64,000 nt of DNA. Source: Atopsyche davidsoni. Lineage: Eukaryota; Arthropoda; Insecta; Trichoptera; Hydrobiosidae. Shown one piece after another: positions 12,201-24,746 of the stretch. The notes beneath the pieces were generated by a model. That model made no database searches and had not been told where the DNA came from. It saw only the letters and a list, made by a program, of their open reading frames with translations. The translations under genes were made by a program, and so were the position numbers. Location of the stretch: positions 3,162,001 through 3,226,000 of the forward strand of contig JAILWY010000019.1 in NCBI GenBank assembly GCA_022113835.1, given 5' to 3'. The number at the start of each line of letters is the position of its first letter. The stretch's first letter is position 1.

Positions 12201-15200
12201 ACGTAGTCTCTTCCTATCTCCTCGGCCAGCTAACCGATCTTTGGTCTCAGAGTCATCGATATAAAACAGAGACGCAAAAAATTGATATCAGCATATTTTT
12301 ATGAGTTTGTCGCAGATAAGACAAATTTTTTATAAAAATAAAAATATCCGTAAATTTATTTATTTTTATATTTAATGCACTCATTTTGAATATATTTGAT
12401 ATGTAAACATTATATAACCAGTGTAATAGATTGAAAACAAAGCACTTACACTGATTACTATAAGAGTAAATGTTTTTATGTTACGACTGTCGAGTGCTAC
12501 GCCTTGTTATTATTTTTCTAAGTTTCGACTCGTACACCCCAATATCCTATATATTAAAATAAATTCCGGCGCAGCTCTTTGAGAGGCAGCCTTCGTTTCG
12601 TATCGATTATCGAATGTGCCACTTCACTCACAATTGTATTGTACTTTTAAGTGGTGCGCTAAAACTTAAATTTTATCGTTCGTGGAGTAACTCGGACATC
12701 AAAAATTACACGATATAATATCTTAAATTTTTGTTGCAAATGTTAGTAATGCTTCCTCACCTGGCCCGGCTGCGGACCAACATAGTTTTATATTAAATCA
12801 ATTTCATTTTGTACGTAAAAAGATTTGATCAAAAGTCATTACTCCTGTATTGTCATATAAACATATTTTAAAATATATGAACGTATTAGTATCTTTTTCA
12901 CAGCCTGGTAGTGTTTTGTTTCACTAACTAAAGCCAGCATGTTGTGTAATGAAAGTCCGGAAGGACAGACCTAAATCACAAAAATGAATCGAAAGTAGAC
13001 GATTTTAGTTTTTTTTAAATATATTTTATAATATGATAAAAGTAAGTGTGAAACAGTGATCGTTTGAGTGTGTACGTAATAGCAACGTTTTGTTGTATTA
13101 ATATTTTTTTACTTGGTGCAATCATTCCGGTATTCAATCATCAACATTTGATTTCTTCCTCGGTTTTGTGATGTGGAAACTATAGTTTGTTCGCTTGCAA
13201 TTTCAGGTGCGGATCCCAACATCCGCGATTGGTCCGGAAAGAAGCCGCGGCAGTACCTGGTGAACGAGGACACGTCGGTGTCGGCGGACACGTTCAGAAG
13301 TCAGTACCCACCGTCATCTACCTCTAAGTCCAGACTGAGGCCCGAGCCGCGGAGGCTGCGGGCCGCCCCGGGGCTGCCCCGCATCGACATCTCCTCCCCC
13401 ATTCTCTGGACCCGCGTCCAGGCCGGCAGGTTCGTGCCGACCGCGAGCACCCTGCCCATGCAAGTTAAAATAAAGCCTAAAAGGAGCTTCCTAAAGAAAA
13501 CATTCACTCCCGGCAAGCTAACTAAAAGTGGTGAGGTCGCCGGGAACGGATAATAAACTGTGCGAGCACGTTTTAAATTTAACCGCATTGTGTACAAAGT
13601 CATTTTGTCGGTTTTTTTTTGTAAAATACAATGATAAAATCAACATCTTTTTTTTTATTTGAATCGGCAGCACGCCACTGCTATACATTAGATAATCAGT
13701 CAATATCGAGTCTATGAAACAAATCCGTCAAACAAACGTAGAGGTTGTATATTTAAAATAGCCTTTTAATCTAGCTTATAATAATTATTCAATATTTTTG
13801 ACAAAGAGTACTTGGTGGAATTCCATTTTAATATTTTAAATAACAAGTAAAATACTTGAGTGATTTTTCCACAAATAGATTTTTATTGGTGACCGGTTTC
13901 GCCAACCTTTCACGTTGGCATTATCAAACTCATTATTAAACTCTGTTTGATAATGCCAACGTCACCGATCACCATTAAAAATCTATATGTGGAAAAATCA
14001 CTCAAGTATTTTACTTATTATTTGAAATCATGATTAATTTATTTTTTTAACATGGGAGTAGCAACAATATTATTAAATAGATATACAATATACGATTTAG
14101 CTCTAAAATCCTTATAAGATGTTAATCTTTTTTCAAAACTATATTGTTAAAATTCATAAAATATAATATTTAAGGATTTTTTTATATCTAATCATCCATT
14201 TTCTGCAAATGTGTTTATTGTTTAATTCAACTTTCTACTTCCTCATTTCAATATTCTTTATAACATCTGTATTATTTTATAAGTTACATTTATGTAGATA
14301 TATTGTAAGATACACTTATGTAGTTATATTCGTAAGTAGATATATATTTTTAAGTTATTAATTAATATATGGATTTAAGTTGTAGTAACAAATCAATTGG
14401 TATATATTTACTCTGTTTTTCATATTTTTGATTGGTTATTTGGAGAGAGTCTAAACTTTCAACTTTTACATTGGTAGTTGGGCGCTTCACTTTATTAGTA
14501 TTTACTTTAGATGGGTTTATTTTTAAAATAATATGTTCTAACATATCACTTTATTTAAAAATGCTTTGTTTTTTTTTTAATATTTTGTTTTATAAGATTT
14601 GTCACCATTTTCCGTTATTACATTTTGGCAATTTCACAATTCAAGCTCATTAATTTTTAGCCTTACAAATAGTTATTACTTAATAAATTATATTAAATTC
14701 GTCATTTTATGAATTTAACATCGATTTCTCAATTTTTATTTATAGTACTTATAAGTAAGTTATTCCGATTATTAAAATTCAAGGTGCTTAATACGAAAAT
14801 GGTGATCAATTTTTAATTTTATGTTTTTGAATATGGCTATAAAATATTTTAAGCTTTTGATATTTTGGGGAAATTATATATTGTTTTAACAATTTACATC
14901 TTGTTTTTGACACAGGAAATAAGTTTTAGAAAAAGTCCCTCTGCATCTGTGGCTTTCATTATCTGTGATTCGGTTGAAACAAGTCTAGGGTGGATTAGAA
15001 ATTAGAGATGATATAAAAACATAATTTTTATTATTTCTACTCTGCTTATACATGGTCTCATATGAGTAACCACTATTTGGCACAGACCCCGGAATCAACT
15101 ACCCCCAGATAAAGTGAGCCAGCTGTTTACTCTCGTAGTTCGTAGGAGTTATTTGGTTTTGGGTAATAGCATGCCGATGCACTGTATTGTTAGATATTCT

Positions 15201-17018
15201 TTTATATGAGACAAATTTTAAAAATCTTGTTTATGCTTATCTATTTAAGTTTAATATAATTATTATTCGATTTTAAATTTCTACCAAATATGCCCTGTAC
15301 TTTTTTTTAATAAACTCTATCTTAAGATTTCTTTTTTTATATTTTCACTATCCTTTTGTTGTTGTTTTTTTTTTTTTATGTTCTGGTGAAATACTTAAAC
15401 TTGAGATAATTTTCATTGATACTTCATAATTATCAATTAAGACAGTCAAAATCTTTTATATTTTTAATAAAGTAAGTTTTTTAACATAACGCTTTTTGCC
15501 AGAATACTGATGCATATTTATCTATGGATTTTGGGGTTTTAACATTTAACCATATAACTGAATAAATTCACTTATTTATGAATTTATTTCTAGTTAAATT
15601 ATTCATTAATTCATTAAAATACTACTAATCCTAACTATCAGCTGACAATTACCATCTTATGTCTGATTTCGAAGATTAAATCAAAATTTGGCAGACATTA
15701 TCTTCGATTATACATAATGTACTCCAAGTCATTATGTATGATACAAACTAAATACAATCACAATAACTAATTTATTTAATATTCATACGGATTTATGGTG
15801 CATGAATTAATTACTATATTTTCAGTTTTGTAAATCCCTTCATTGCATGTAAGTAACATATACCTTATTTTGAAACATAGTTACTTTTGGCACTATAATG
15901 AAAATTAAAGTAAATGTAACCATTTAATGTTTTTAAATAAAGTTTTTTTTTTTCAGAAATAAAGGCGCGTAAAAAACATTCAGGTATTAATATTTTCCTT
16001 ATTACTATAATGATGGGGTCAAAAATTCTTATATTTTCATTAAGTAAAATTTGTTTCTAACTCATCATTCAATGATTGATATTTTTTTAAGTCTGTAAAT
16101 GTAATAATTTTGTGAAATAATTTTATCAAACATATTGTGTATTTCTTTTTACAGAGAAAGATCTGGGATTTTTGCGCATTGGGTCTCTTAACATGCGCGT
16201 AAAGAAAACTACTGAGGCATTCAGTAATTTTCTCGGAGTTGGCACAGGAACCAGAGGCTTTGGGTCAGGATCTAAAATGTCAGCCGGAGTCAGAAACAGT
16301 GCTATAGTGGGATTTTCACAAAATAACTATCACAAAGATGCCATGCACAAATCATGGGGGTCTGCAGATAATATACAAGTATTTATAAATTGTTATTTTT
16401 TTTAAACAGTCTATTATTAGTAATACAAAATCCACCATCTTTTTTTCCGGTAGAAAATATTGTAGATCTGTACATATTATCAGGATAAATTATATAAAAA
16501 AAGATATGGTATTTTCACATTAATATTTAGTGCTCTTCTTTAGTAAAAAGAAATTTTACTATAAATAATATAGAATTTTATTGTATCTATAAACTATTAA
16601 CTATTACTATTAATTAATTATAAAATTACATTAAAACAAGCTAACACAGGAGAGCCTATAATCCATGTGAGTTATATACCCATGTAAACAATACATATTT
16701 TACTTCAATTGTTTTCAATATTATCTCATATTGTACAATAATTTTTAGAATGACAAAAAGATAATGCCTCCACCCACCCACAATGCAAAACTTAAACGCA
16801 AGTCTGCAAAGAGGCAAAACGAAAATTCATCACCTCACCACAGCAGAAGCACTCCAGGAACCCCAAATCAACCAAGGTCGATGATGAGTACAGATGAAGA
16901 CAATGCCAATGTGCCTCCATCTCCAGCCTCTAGCATCACCACTCAACATGACTCCGACTCTGACACGGCATTCGGTTTTGATGCCAATTGGCAAGGTAAA
17001 TCGCGTTACAATAAATAA
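6266..17018 (+). CDS. sowah: Ankyrin-repeat protein SOWAH (sosondowah) homologue, 3' part
   Basis: Exons seen: 6266-6355, 11854-11926, 13207-13299, 15957-15983, 16155-16378 and 16749-17018. All junctions are AG/GT and all phases match (0, 1, 1, 1, 0). The translation begins in an ankyrin repeat (TALHWAAKHDKPDIVKLV) and continues with GYTPLHIAMQF. It then has the signature GADPNIRDWSGKKPRQYL, close to the C-terminal ankyrin motif of vertebrate SOWAHA/B/C (VDIRDYSGKKA). After TFRKIKARKKH comes FLRIGSLNMRVKKTTEAF, a basic segment I regard as family-typical, then a Ser/Pro-rich tail. SOWAH proteins are poorly characterised ankyrin adaptors. The N-terminal coding part lies upstream or outside the window. 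The last exon could also splice on from CAAG/GTAAAT at about 17,000 instead of stopping at 17,018. Confidence 0.85.
7890..8010. other. GC-rich island in SOWAH intron
   Basis: A compact GC-rich patch, near CTGGAGGGTACGGGGGCC, lies in an AT-rich intron without a clear exon frame. It may be regulatory. Other stretches of the 5.5-kb intron 6,356-11,853 show nothing besides the islands noted separately. Confidence 0.3.
8640..8975. other. Large GC-rich island in SOWAH intron
   Basis: About 330 bp are much richer in G+C than the flanks. There are several Sma/CCGG-like runs and a CGGCCGCGG core near 8,812, but no coherent spliced frame. It is a candidate conserved non-coding regulatory element. Confidence 0.3.
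11020..11275. other. GC-rich island in SOWAH intron
   Basis: A GC-rich patch with overlapping ORFs on both strands, none of which gives recognisable protein. It is probably non-coding and possibly regulatory. Confidence 0.25.
11387..11690 (+). other. Unidentified protein-like ORF in SOWAH intron
   Basis: An open frame of about 100 codons encodes a balanced, hydrophilic peptide (for example CKQLVSAVPSTFKSIIQSRI and LDKECQSFIDCKCVILADR). It ends at TAG 11,688-11,690. It has no in-frame ATG at a convincing position and no domain I recognise. It lies about 160 bp upstream of the ankyrin exon at 11,854. It could be an alternative exon, an old transposon ORF or chance. Confidence 0.25.
12005..12118 (+). 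other. Small unidentified ORF (37 aa) in SOWAH intron
   Basis: ATG at 12,005 to TAG at 12,116-12,118. The peptide is Cys- and aromatic-rich (FIGSPGQYKCPIFQVGKFDV). It is followed by a second open block at about 12,166-12,290 (after a CGCGCAG acceptor) reading SNVVSSYLLGQLTDLWSQ in another frame. Together they may be remnants of a coding sequence; I do not recognise it. Confidence 0.2.
13207..13553 (+). CDS. sowah: Alternative read-through terminal exon of SOWAH
   Basis: If the GTCAGT donor at 13,300 is not used, the ankyrin exon stays open for another 84 codons to TAA at 13,551-13,553. This extension is GC-rich at third positions and Arg/Pro-rich (RLRPEPRRLRAAPGLPRID), then Lys-rich (KPKRSFLKKTFTPGKLTK), which intronic DNA here is not. 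A canonical AATAAA overlaps the stop codon (13,552-13,557). It would replace the FLRIGSLN segment and Ser/Pro tail of the longer form with a different basic tail. I infer an alternative 3' end. Whether it is expressed is not visible from DNA. Confidence 0.45.
13788..14025. mobile_element. Foldback (long-TIR) element, copy A
   Basis: Two inverted arms of about 80 bp run from ATACTTGAGTGATTTTTCC (from about 13,850) to GGAAAAATCACTCAAGTAT (to about 14,010). They contain GGTGACCGGTTTCGCCAACC and GCATTATCAAAC. It shares sequence, including the outer flank CTTGGTGGAATTCCATTTTA, with the copies at 37 kb. There is no coding capacity, so it is a non-autonomous MITE-type element in the intron after the alternative SOWAH terminus. 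Confidence 0.75.
14026..15950. other. AT-rich intron without identified features
   Basis: Part of the SOWAH intron 13,300-15,956. Small ORFs occur at 14,362-14,653 but are low-complexity and unsupported. Confidence 0.4.
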
Positions 17019-18814
17019 TTATTGTATTGTTGTTGGTACACCAAGGAGATCAAAATAAACCGGAGACGACAATATTTAAAAAAAAAAACTGCTGTAATTT
17101 GAACATTTTCACATCTTAGCTAGTAATTTATAAACAATATCCGCCTAGTTTGCTCACAAAATACTTAGCAATAAAAATACTCAAAATAATATGAAAATGT
17201 AATTGAGTGCTTAAACTAAAGTTTTTTTTAAGTACCTCTAGTTATATTTTATGCGGAATTTACTGTAGCTGTATGTCTCCAAACTTAAGATTTGTAAGGA
17301 AAACATTTGTTGAAGTAACTTTTATTATTGTTGTACTTATCCCCCATTCTGAAGATGAAATCGTATTTTAGGGTAAATATTCTGTACGGTGACAACCATC
17401 CTACCGTCATTACCTAAGTAGTCATTATAAACTGAACAGACTACATAAATATGAACAACTAGTCTAATTAAATTTAACTTTATGTAAGGAATTACATACA
17501 CTGTATTAATGTCACAATTCATCAGTATATAAACATTTTCATGTTGCAAAATAACTTATTTTAAACACATATATTATAATTTTTAAATGTTTTGTGTAAC
17601 TAAATAATAAAATTATCATCGATTTATTTTGCGCACTTTTGAACAGTTGAAAAGATTTATTTTTACAATTTTTTATTATTTAAAATTAAAATGTCAATGT
17701 AATGAATTTACAATGCCAAACCATCTGGAAATCCATCATGGAAAGATCTGGTTAATAATCTTTTATTTTTTTATCTTATTTTGAATATTCGGCATTATAT
17801 AATGTTTTTACAGATTATTCTGCCTGGCTATTATTGTTATTATTTTTTTTTTAGTTCTAGTTCTAGTTTAGAATATAAATAAATGTGTAAAAATCTATAA
17901 AGTTATTGTACTTAATTGGTTATTTTTTTCATTAAGTATACTAACATTTCCACAATAATTTCTCAAAGCAAATGATATTAGAAGTATTTTGTTAAGAAAT
18001 TATAGTTAAAAATGAAATTGAATAATCATTAAAATAGCAAGCTATCTTATATTATTTTTATATTCAGAAATTATTTTTAGACTATCCTTTTAGGGTGATA
18101 ACATATGTATTTAGCCTATAGATTATTTGTTTATAGTAGAACATATTATACTTTGTAATCTTAAAAGGCGAAAGTGCTCACAAATATAAATTATCTTAAT
18201 CTTTTGTACTTTTGGCTATTCATATTTATTGTTTAAACATCAAGTAAAATAATACAAATAGTATACTCATTGAGTGTCTGGAATTCTTTAATGCTGTATT
18301 GTATTGAATGGATTTGTTCAAATCGGTTTTAAAAAGTAAAAGATAAAATGCAACTTTTACACAATAATGGCATGAATTATGATTATGATTTTGTGATCTT
18401 ACACATGCAACTTACTACTTTCACAATAGATTAATTTATATTTGCTATTTATTCATACCAGATGAAAATGACTGAGATTAAAATAAATAATTTAGTTGAA
18501 AGCACTTTTACCTTCCTGGAGGATTTTGTAAGCTTCAAAATTTAACCATTCCAATATGAATATATGTTCATTCATCAGCATTATTTTGTGAATTATTTCT
18601 TATGGGATCTTAGAATAATTAGAGAATAATCATTTAATTACTTTAGAAGAGATTTTCTCTTAAATGGAAATTTTAGAATTATATTTTTTTGTTTTTGTTC
18701 TTGTCTTAAAAATATTTTAGTTTATAAATACATGGCAGCATATCAAATATAAAATGATTTTGTTATTTATTTCCTTACCTAATAAATTTTATTTCAAGGT
18801 TTTATATAAATAAT
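17019..18814. other. AT-rich intergenic stretch
   Basis: Region between the SOWAH end and a LINE fragment. It includes probable 3' UTR of SOWAH with AATAAA-like hexamers (for example near 17,052). No gene was seen. Confidence 0.4.
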
Positions 18815-19152
18815 TTTTACCATCGTCAGGGGTTCTTTTTCTTTGCGCATTCTGTGCAAGACTCTTTCATTTGTGACGCGGTTAACTCGTGATATTTTAA
18901 GGATTCTCCTATATAACCAGATTTCAAACACCTTAGTTATTTGCGTTGTAGTGTAAGGTCTCCTTTTTTGACCACATTTTTCGAAACAATAAATATAGCA
19001 TCCTACATCTAGAAAAAAAAGCATTGAAAGGAGAAAACTTACATGGATGCGGAATTTGCGCTAGTGGTTGGAAGTTGGAAGTACGGCCTGGAAGTTGGAA
19101 GTAGGAAGTCACCAACCCCCTGTGTGGAGAGGCACCAAATGAAGAAGAATAT
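18815..19152. mobile_element. LINE (non-LTR retrotransposon) 3' fragment with internal inversion
   Basis: The minus strand at 18,815-18,948 encodes reverse-transcriptase C-terminal sequence (FEIWLYRRILKIS, then NERVLHRMRKEK, then LTMVK). The plus strand from 18,955 encodes the next part of the same protein (KVSFFDHIFRNNKYSIL). This is followed by the LINE 3' end (GTCACCAACCCC then GGAGAGGCACC). The segments that follow each other in the protein lie in opposite orientation. That is the layout expected of 5' inversion during target-primed reverse transcription. It is degenerate and inactive. Confidence 0.65.
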
Positions 19153-19687
19153 AGGTATAAAAATAGATCCTCAAAAAAGATGTAATTAGAATGACTAAAT
19201 ACATAGAATAATTACGTAATTAAGATAACTCAAATAAAATAATTTGCCCTATTTTGTATTTTAAAAATATACTTCGGTTTAACTAACAAAATCAGGGAAG
19301 TTGTATTATATATTTGTTAAAAAGTTATTTTTTAATAATCTTAGTACCAGGGTTAATATGTCAATAAAAAAATCATACCAATAATCCAACATTCAACTTG
19401 TTCTGATTTGATTGGACAGATTTTCACCCACCAATATTTTAAGACAATTTTTTTTTTTACAAGTTAATTTCTTCGTTTATTCAATTTAGTCAGCCATATT
19501 AGTATTTTTTTAAAAAAGAAACGAGACGTCAAATAATGGCATAGACAAGTCAAGTTCGACCTGTTAAGATAATATATAATGATCTGTCTATTCGACTTCG
19601 ACATAAAGACGTAATAGATAAAATATTCCTCGCAAATCTGTAAAAGTGAAATTTGTTTTATTGCCGCTGTGATAATAATCTCTAACG
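19153..19687. other. PINK1 5' flank and likely 5' UTR
   Basis: AT-rich DNA lies between the LINE fragment and the PINK1 ATG. No TATA box or initiator could be assigned with confidence. Confidence 0.3.
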
Positions 19688-22600
19688 ATGTCGTTTCGCT
19701 ACTTTTCCCTCCGTTTATACAAACATGGTCGATATTTTCTTCAAAAATACATCACCCGAAAAATAAACGTAAATATTTCGGAGGGCAGTGTATCAAAAAC
19801 AAGGTCTCCGGTTTTAACAACATACAATGTTTCCGATTTACAAGCGTTGCTTCGAGACTGCAGTTTAAGAAATGTAAGCTTAAATCTAGGGTTTCATGCA
19901 AAAAAACTCTTACTTGAAAATCTACCCAAGATCTCGAAAGATCGCTTATGTCCAGAATTGAAGCAATTTAAAAAAAGGTAATTATTATTATTGTATTCGT
20001 TTAAATTGTGTAGAAGGCAAAAAACTTTTCCCTGTGAAAGAAAAATGTTTTTGTTTTTTTTTGATCAATCTATCACTTTTTTAGGTTATAATTACAAAAT
20101 CTTCGCCCTTCAATGACTCGTTTTTATATACATAACAGAAACTGTTTTTCGGTCAATCGAAATACAACTACAGCTTAATCATATATTTTTTTAAATATTT
20201 AAGCACTTCCCATGAATATCAAATAGTAAAATTCTACCTTTTTCCAATCCTATGGTGTCCGGTTAACTATCTTTTATTTTGATATTATACCATCTTAAAT
20301 CGTACTAAATGGCATTCTTCTGAGATTTAACACTACATGTTGTATTCTTCTGTTGTGTCTAAAAGAAAAAGTTTTCAGACTTTTGGTATTCAGTTTTTCT
20401 CAATTTTGTTAAATTTTTTGGTCAATGTCAGTAGACTGCTGATAATTTTGATTTCCTGGCAATTTCCTTTTTATAAGTCCACTTGAAAAAATATCTTCTA
20501 TCTATACTTCAATTTGTCCCACATTCGTTTTTCAGATTATTCTTTGGTAATGGTTTTACTTGGTTTTCATTGGTCGGAGTATCATTTGCAGAAAGAGGTT
20601 TAATGAGCAAAGAAGATGAATCTGAAAAAATATGTTGGAATATACGAGTAAGTAATGTTGTTTTATCTATATTTATTTTAGACTCACGTGTTATAAACTT
20701 TATATTTTATATAATTATATTTACAATTTACTGTTAAAAATGTTGATTAATATATGTTCATATGTTCTAGCAGCCATTGTTGTGAGTTGATCTGGTTTCT
20801 TGGGTGTTGTGCTGCTTGAGGTATATATTACTTTAATGTTACGGTCTTCATCCTGGGACTGTCTTATGGGCCTTTTTGAAAAATCTCTGAAGATGGTTCG
20901 AGCTCATAGACTACAAACGTCATGTAAAATATATTCCTTTAGCAGCACAACACCCAAGAAATCGAAATAACTTAATATTAATTAATAATATGATATGATA
21001 TGAATATGAACTTAATATGATGAAATAAGCTATGAACAAAATGCCATCTACTTATTTGGATATATATCCATACCATAAATTTGCTGCGACACTAAATCAG
21101 ATCTATTTTGTATATTACGGAATCATTTATATATTCAATTAGTCATTGTACTATATAATGGCATTAACAAAGTTTGCGAGAAGGTAGGGCAGAGTTTTCA
21201 TGAATTGTATGCTTTTAATTCTAAATCTATTCAATAATTTAATTTTTTGGATTTTTATTTTACGTAATAACTAAGGGCATGTAACACTTTTACCATTGTT
21301 CAAACTGCCAATCTAGGTATTTCAAATTTCAAAATTTCAACCTAACCTAACCCAAAGGGAAAAAATTTATTCAATAGTCATGATTTGTTGTCATCATTTT
21401 GCATTCTCTTTTTTATTAATAAATAAAATGAATATTATATTATGTACATTTATCTTTACAGAATGCAGTATCAAAATTTCAATGGAGCTTGCTTTTAAAT
21501 GACGAAAACGAAAACGTAACATTAAATCAATCATTTTCTTTGAATGATTTAAATATTGGAGAGCCTATAGGCACGGGTTGCAGCGCATCAGTTTACGAAG
21601 TAAAGCTAGTTGAAAAATCAGTGTCCGAGAGTTTGATGAAAAGCAACCCGGAAAATACTGAATTTAAAAATGATACAAGTGAATATCCATTAGCATTAAA
21701 AGTTTTATACAACTATGGAATTCAAAGTAACTCTCTACTTATATATAAAGGTATGCTTCACGAGGCAGTTCCAGCAAGAAACAACATTAAGATAAATGAT
21801 CTTTCAAACTTTAATGATCTAATGTAAGTTTTACCATTGTAATTTTAACAGCTCTTTGATATGTAGATTGTATTGGATTCATATAACTTTATAATCTTGC
21901 GTGCATATGTTCATATATATATATAAATGTTTGTACTTGCAATTATTTGAGTAAATTGTATGTCATACATATTTCCAGCTAAAAACTCTCATGATTGTTA
22001 TCAAAACGTCTTTATCGCTGCAAAAATTAAGTCCTTTCATTACTTGTACACATTTTTTTTTTTAAACATAAGTATGTTTATTAATGTTTCTTTATTTGTG
22101 TATCATTTGTATTGCATACTTCATTACTATTGCTGCATAGATTTATTTTATTGAAAATTTATTCTGTAATTATTGCAAATTTATGTTGAATTTTTTTAAT
22201 ACAAAACTTATCTCAGTTATTATCAAGTAACCTTTTTCTTTCAAATTATAATATCTTATAATAATAATCTTTTTTTTCTTTTGTTTCAAAAATTATTTGG
22301 AAAAAATTGCTATCTATTATCTTTTAATCTTATTTTTAAGAAATCGCTATCGCTGTCCGTTATTTTTTAATCTCCTTTTTATTATCTTCTGCAAAATGTT
22401 TATATGGTATACAAAACTGCATTCTTTTGTTTTAAAATATACTACATACCACTAATTGTATTTGTACAACCATTATTATCCTTGCTTTTTAGGTTTTCAG
22501 AAAATATTATAAATCTCCCACCACATCCAAATATTGTATCAATTTATCAAGCATTTGTTGATTATATGCCGCACTTAAAGGAATCGATGAATTTGTTTCC

Positions 22601-24746
22601 CGATGCTCTTCCAACCCGTTTTAATCCAGAAGGATCTGGTAGAAACATGACTTTATTTTTATTGATGAGAAGGTTAGTTTATTTATTTTAACATGAATTA
22701 AAATTCTTACAATACTTGTAAAACACTCAAAGATCTTCAGCTTTATTTTGTTGTTGTTTCAATCCTACATTCACATTATAATTTATTTCAGATATAAAAA
22801 CTCACTTAAAAACTACTTGACCGAAAAAAATCCCAATCAAAGAGAGTGTGTTCTTCTTTTTACTCAGTTGTTGGAAGCAGTCATCCACATGAACGTAAAC
22901 GGCATAGCTCACAGGTAACTTATTTATTTTTAATAATAAAAGCAAAATGATGCAATCTATGAACTTTTCATACATTATACACTCAAGATTTCAACCTGTC
23001 TAATGCCATGTTGTCTACCAGTTAACTTATTATTCTAGTACTGTATTGTAAATGTTTGTAACTCAACTAGGTTATCACTTATTACAGAGATTTAAAAAAT
23101 GACAACCTATTAATAGATGATGTAAAGATTGATGAAAATTTAACAGTGCCGTTATTAGTAGTAACGGATTTTGGAAATTGCTTAGCAGATAAAGTTAACC
23201 GTTTGAGACTACCGTTTCAATCATCTGAGATAAGTATTGGTAAGAATATGAATAATTTTCACCCTGTGTACAAATATTAAAATATTTATTTTATATTCAA
23301 TTTATCAAATATAACTAACTGCCCGTGTTAAATAACTATAATTTTATTATTAGTTTTATAAGAAAACCAATTTCCTTTAATGTGAGATTTTCTGAATATT
23401 TGCAAATATACCATATGTTTGTGGATTTTGATAACGCTGTTAAAAATATCTGTTCACATAATAAATATTTTCAATTGTTTATTACTTTTTCTTATAAAAA
23501 CACAGTAGAAGTAGAATCATCCTTTTTGCCATACTGAATGTTCATTTGTTTTTTTTTATATTGTTATTTTTATATTTTAGGAGGCAATGCAGCTCTTACA
23601 GCCCCTGAAATCATCCTTCAAAAACCAGGACTCTTCAGCATATTAAACTACACAAAGTCTGATTTGTGGTCTGCAGCAACAATAGCATATGAAATTTTTG
23701 GTGGAAGAAACCCATTCTTTTATGTTAAATCCATGGGTAAGTATAAAAATAGTGCTTTTAAAATTAACTCTTAAGCATAGCGTTACAGATTTTGACTGAG
23801 CAACTAACATCATGGTAAACTTAAAAAATGGGGAGCTTAGTTTTGTGATTGATCTTGTGAACAATTATATCGATTTCGACACCGCACACATGGATATATC
23901 GCTTATGAGAAAACATACAACAGCTACATGACTGTGTAATTAAGATTATGAAAATTAGTAGCTCCGAGGTCATCCTCGCCCCTTATCATCGCCTTTATTT
24001 TTAAAAGTGAAAACCCCATCTACCATTTTATGTCTTTGTTTATTCTCTGAATAAAAAAATATATTTGTTTATTTTTTTACTTTCAGGTGCAGGATCTCCA
24101 TTATTTAGTTTTAAATACTTTGAAAATAAATTACCGAATATGAATGAAAAGACACCCAAATTGATAGAAAGACTTGTGAAAAATTTACTACAAAGGAACC
24201 CTAAATCGGTATGTTTTTTTAATCACTTTAAATATTTTCAAAATTTGATGTGTCAATTAAAATGCCAAAACTGTTAAGCTTAATGAATGAAGTGAATTGA
24301 AACTTTATGAATGTTGATGCTCTGCTCAATAATAAAATGCTACTAATGATTTTTAATTTCAGCGACTACAAGCAGAAATAGCAGCCAATGTATGCCAGTT
24401 GTATCTTTGGGCACCGTCTCTTTGGATTGATAGTGGTTACATGCCTCGCAGTGAAGAGGTATATCATAATATAATATTTACAATTATATTACCCCACATA
24501 TTTTTATTGGTTTATATTAATATCCTAATTATTTTTCATATATTTCAGATTTCAGAATGGCTTTTGTGTCTTATGACAAATGTTATTTGTGAAGGTCGCC
24601 TCTTCGATAGTGGATCGTGTCCTCAAAAGGACAAACAATCAAGAAAACGTGCAAATCCTGAATATATCCTGAAATCAAATTTTCTATGTCGAGTTCGCTT
24701 TTCCCAAATAAAACAAGCAATGTGCTGGATTCATGCTAATGTCTAA
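19688..24746 (+). CDS. Pink1: PTEN-induced kinase 1 (mitophagy kinase)
   Basis: Ten exons: 19688-19977, 20536-20647, 21462-21823, 22493-22672, 22792-22914, 23088-23239, 23581-23736, 24087-24208, 24363-24458 and 24549-24746. They total 1,791 nt (596 aa; human PINK1 is 581), with all phases consistent. The N-terminus is basic ([16 protein letters not shown]), fitting a mitochondrial presequence. A hydrophobic segment about residues 98-115 ([20 protein letters not shown]) matches the PARL-cleaved membrane region. The kinase domain has a glycine loop [11 protein letters not shown] (170-180), Lys214 in LALKV, HRDLKNDN (355-362), DFG (383-385) and APE (414-416). The PINK1-typical IQSN, VPAR and [13 protein letters not shown] motifs and the C-terminal extension ending CWIHANV are present. 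PINK1 accumulates on the TOM complex of damaged mitochondria and phosphorylates ubiquitin and Parkin. TOMM20 lies 1.5 kb downstream. All key residues are intact. Confidence 0.96.
20794..20963. mobile_element. Small MITE in PINK1 intron 2
   Basis: Terminal inverted repeats of about 21 bp are TTTCTTGGGTGTTGTGCTGC at 20,796-20,815 and its complement at 20,942-20,961. They enclose about 125 bp without coding capacity. Confidence 0.6.

Noticed and set aside
21340..21353. CCTAACCTAACCC, similar to the insect telomere repeat
   Set aside because: Only two to three units in a PINK1 intron, so chance or a minor relic.
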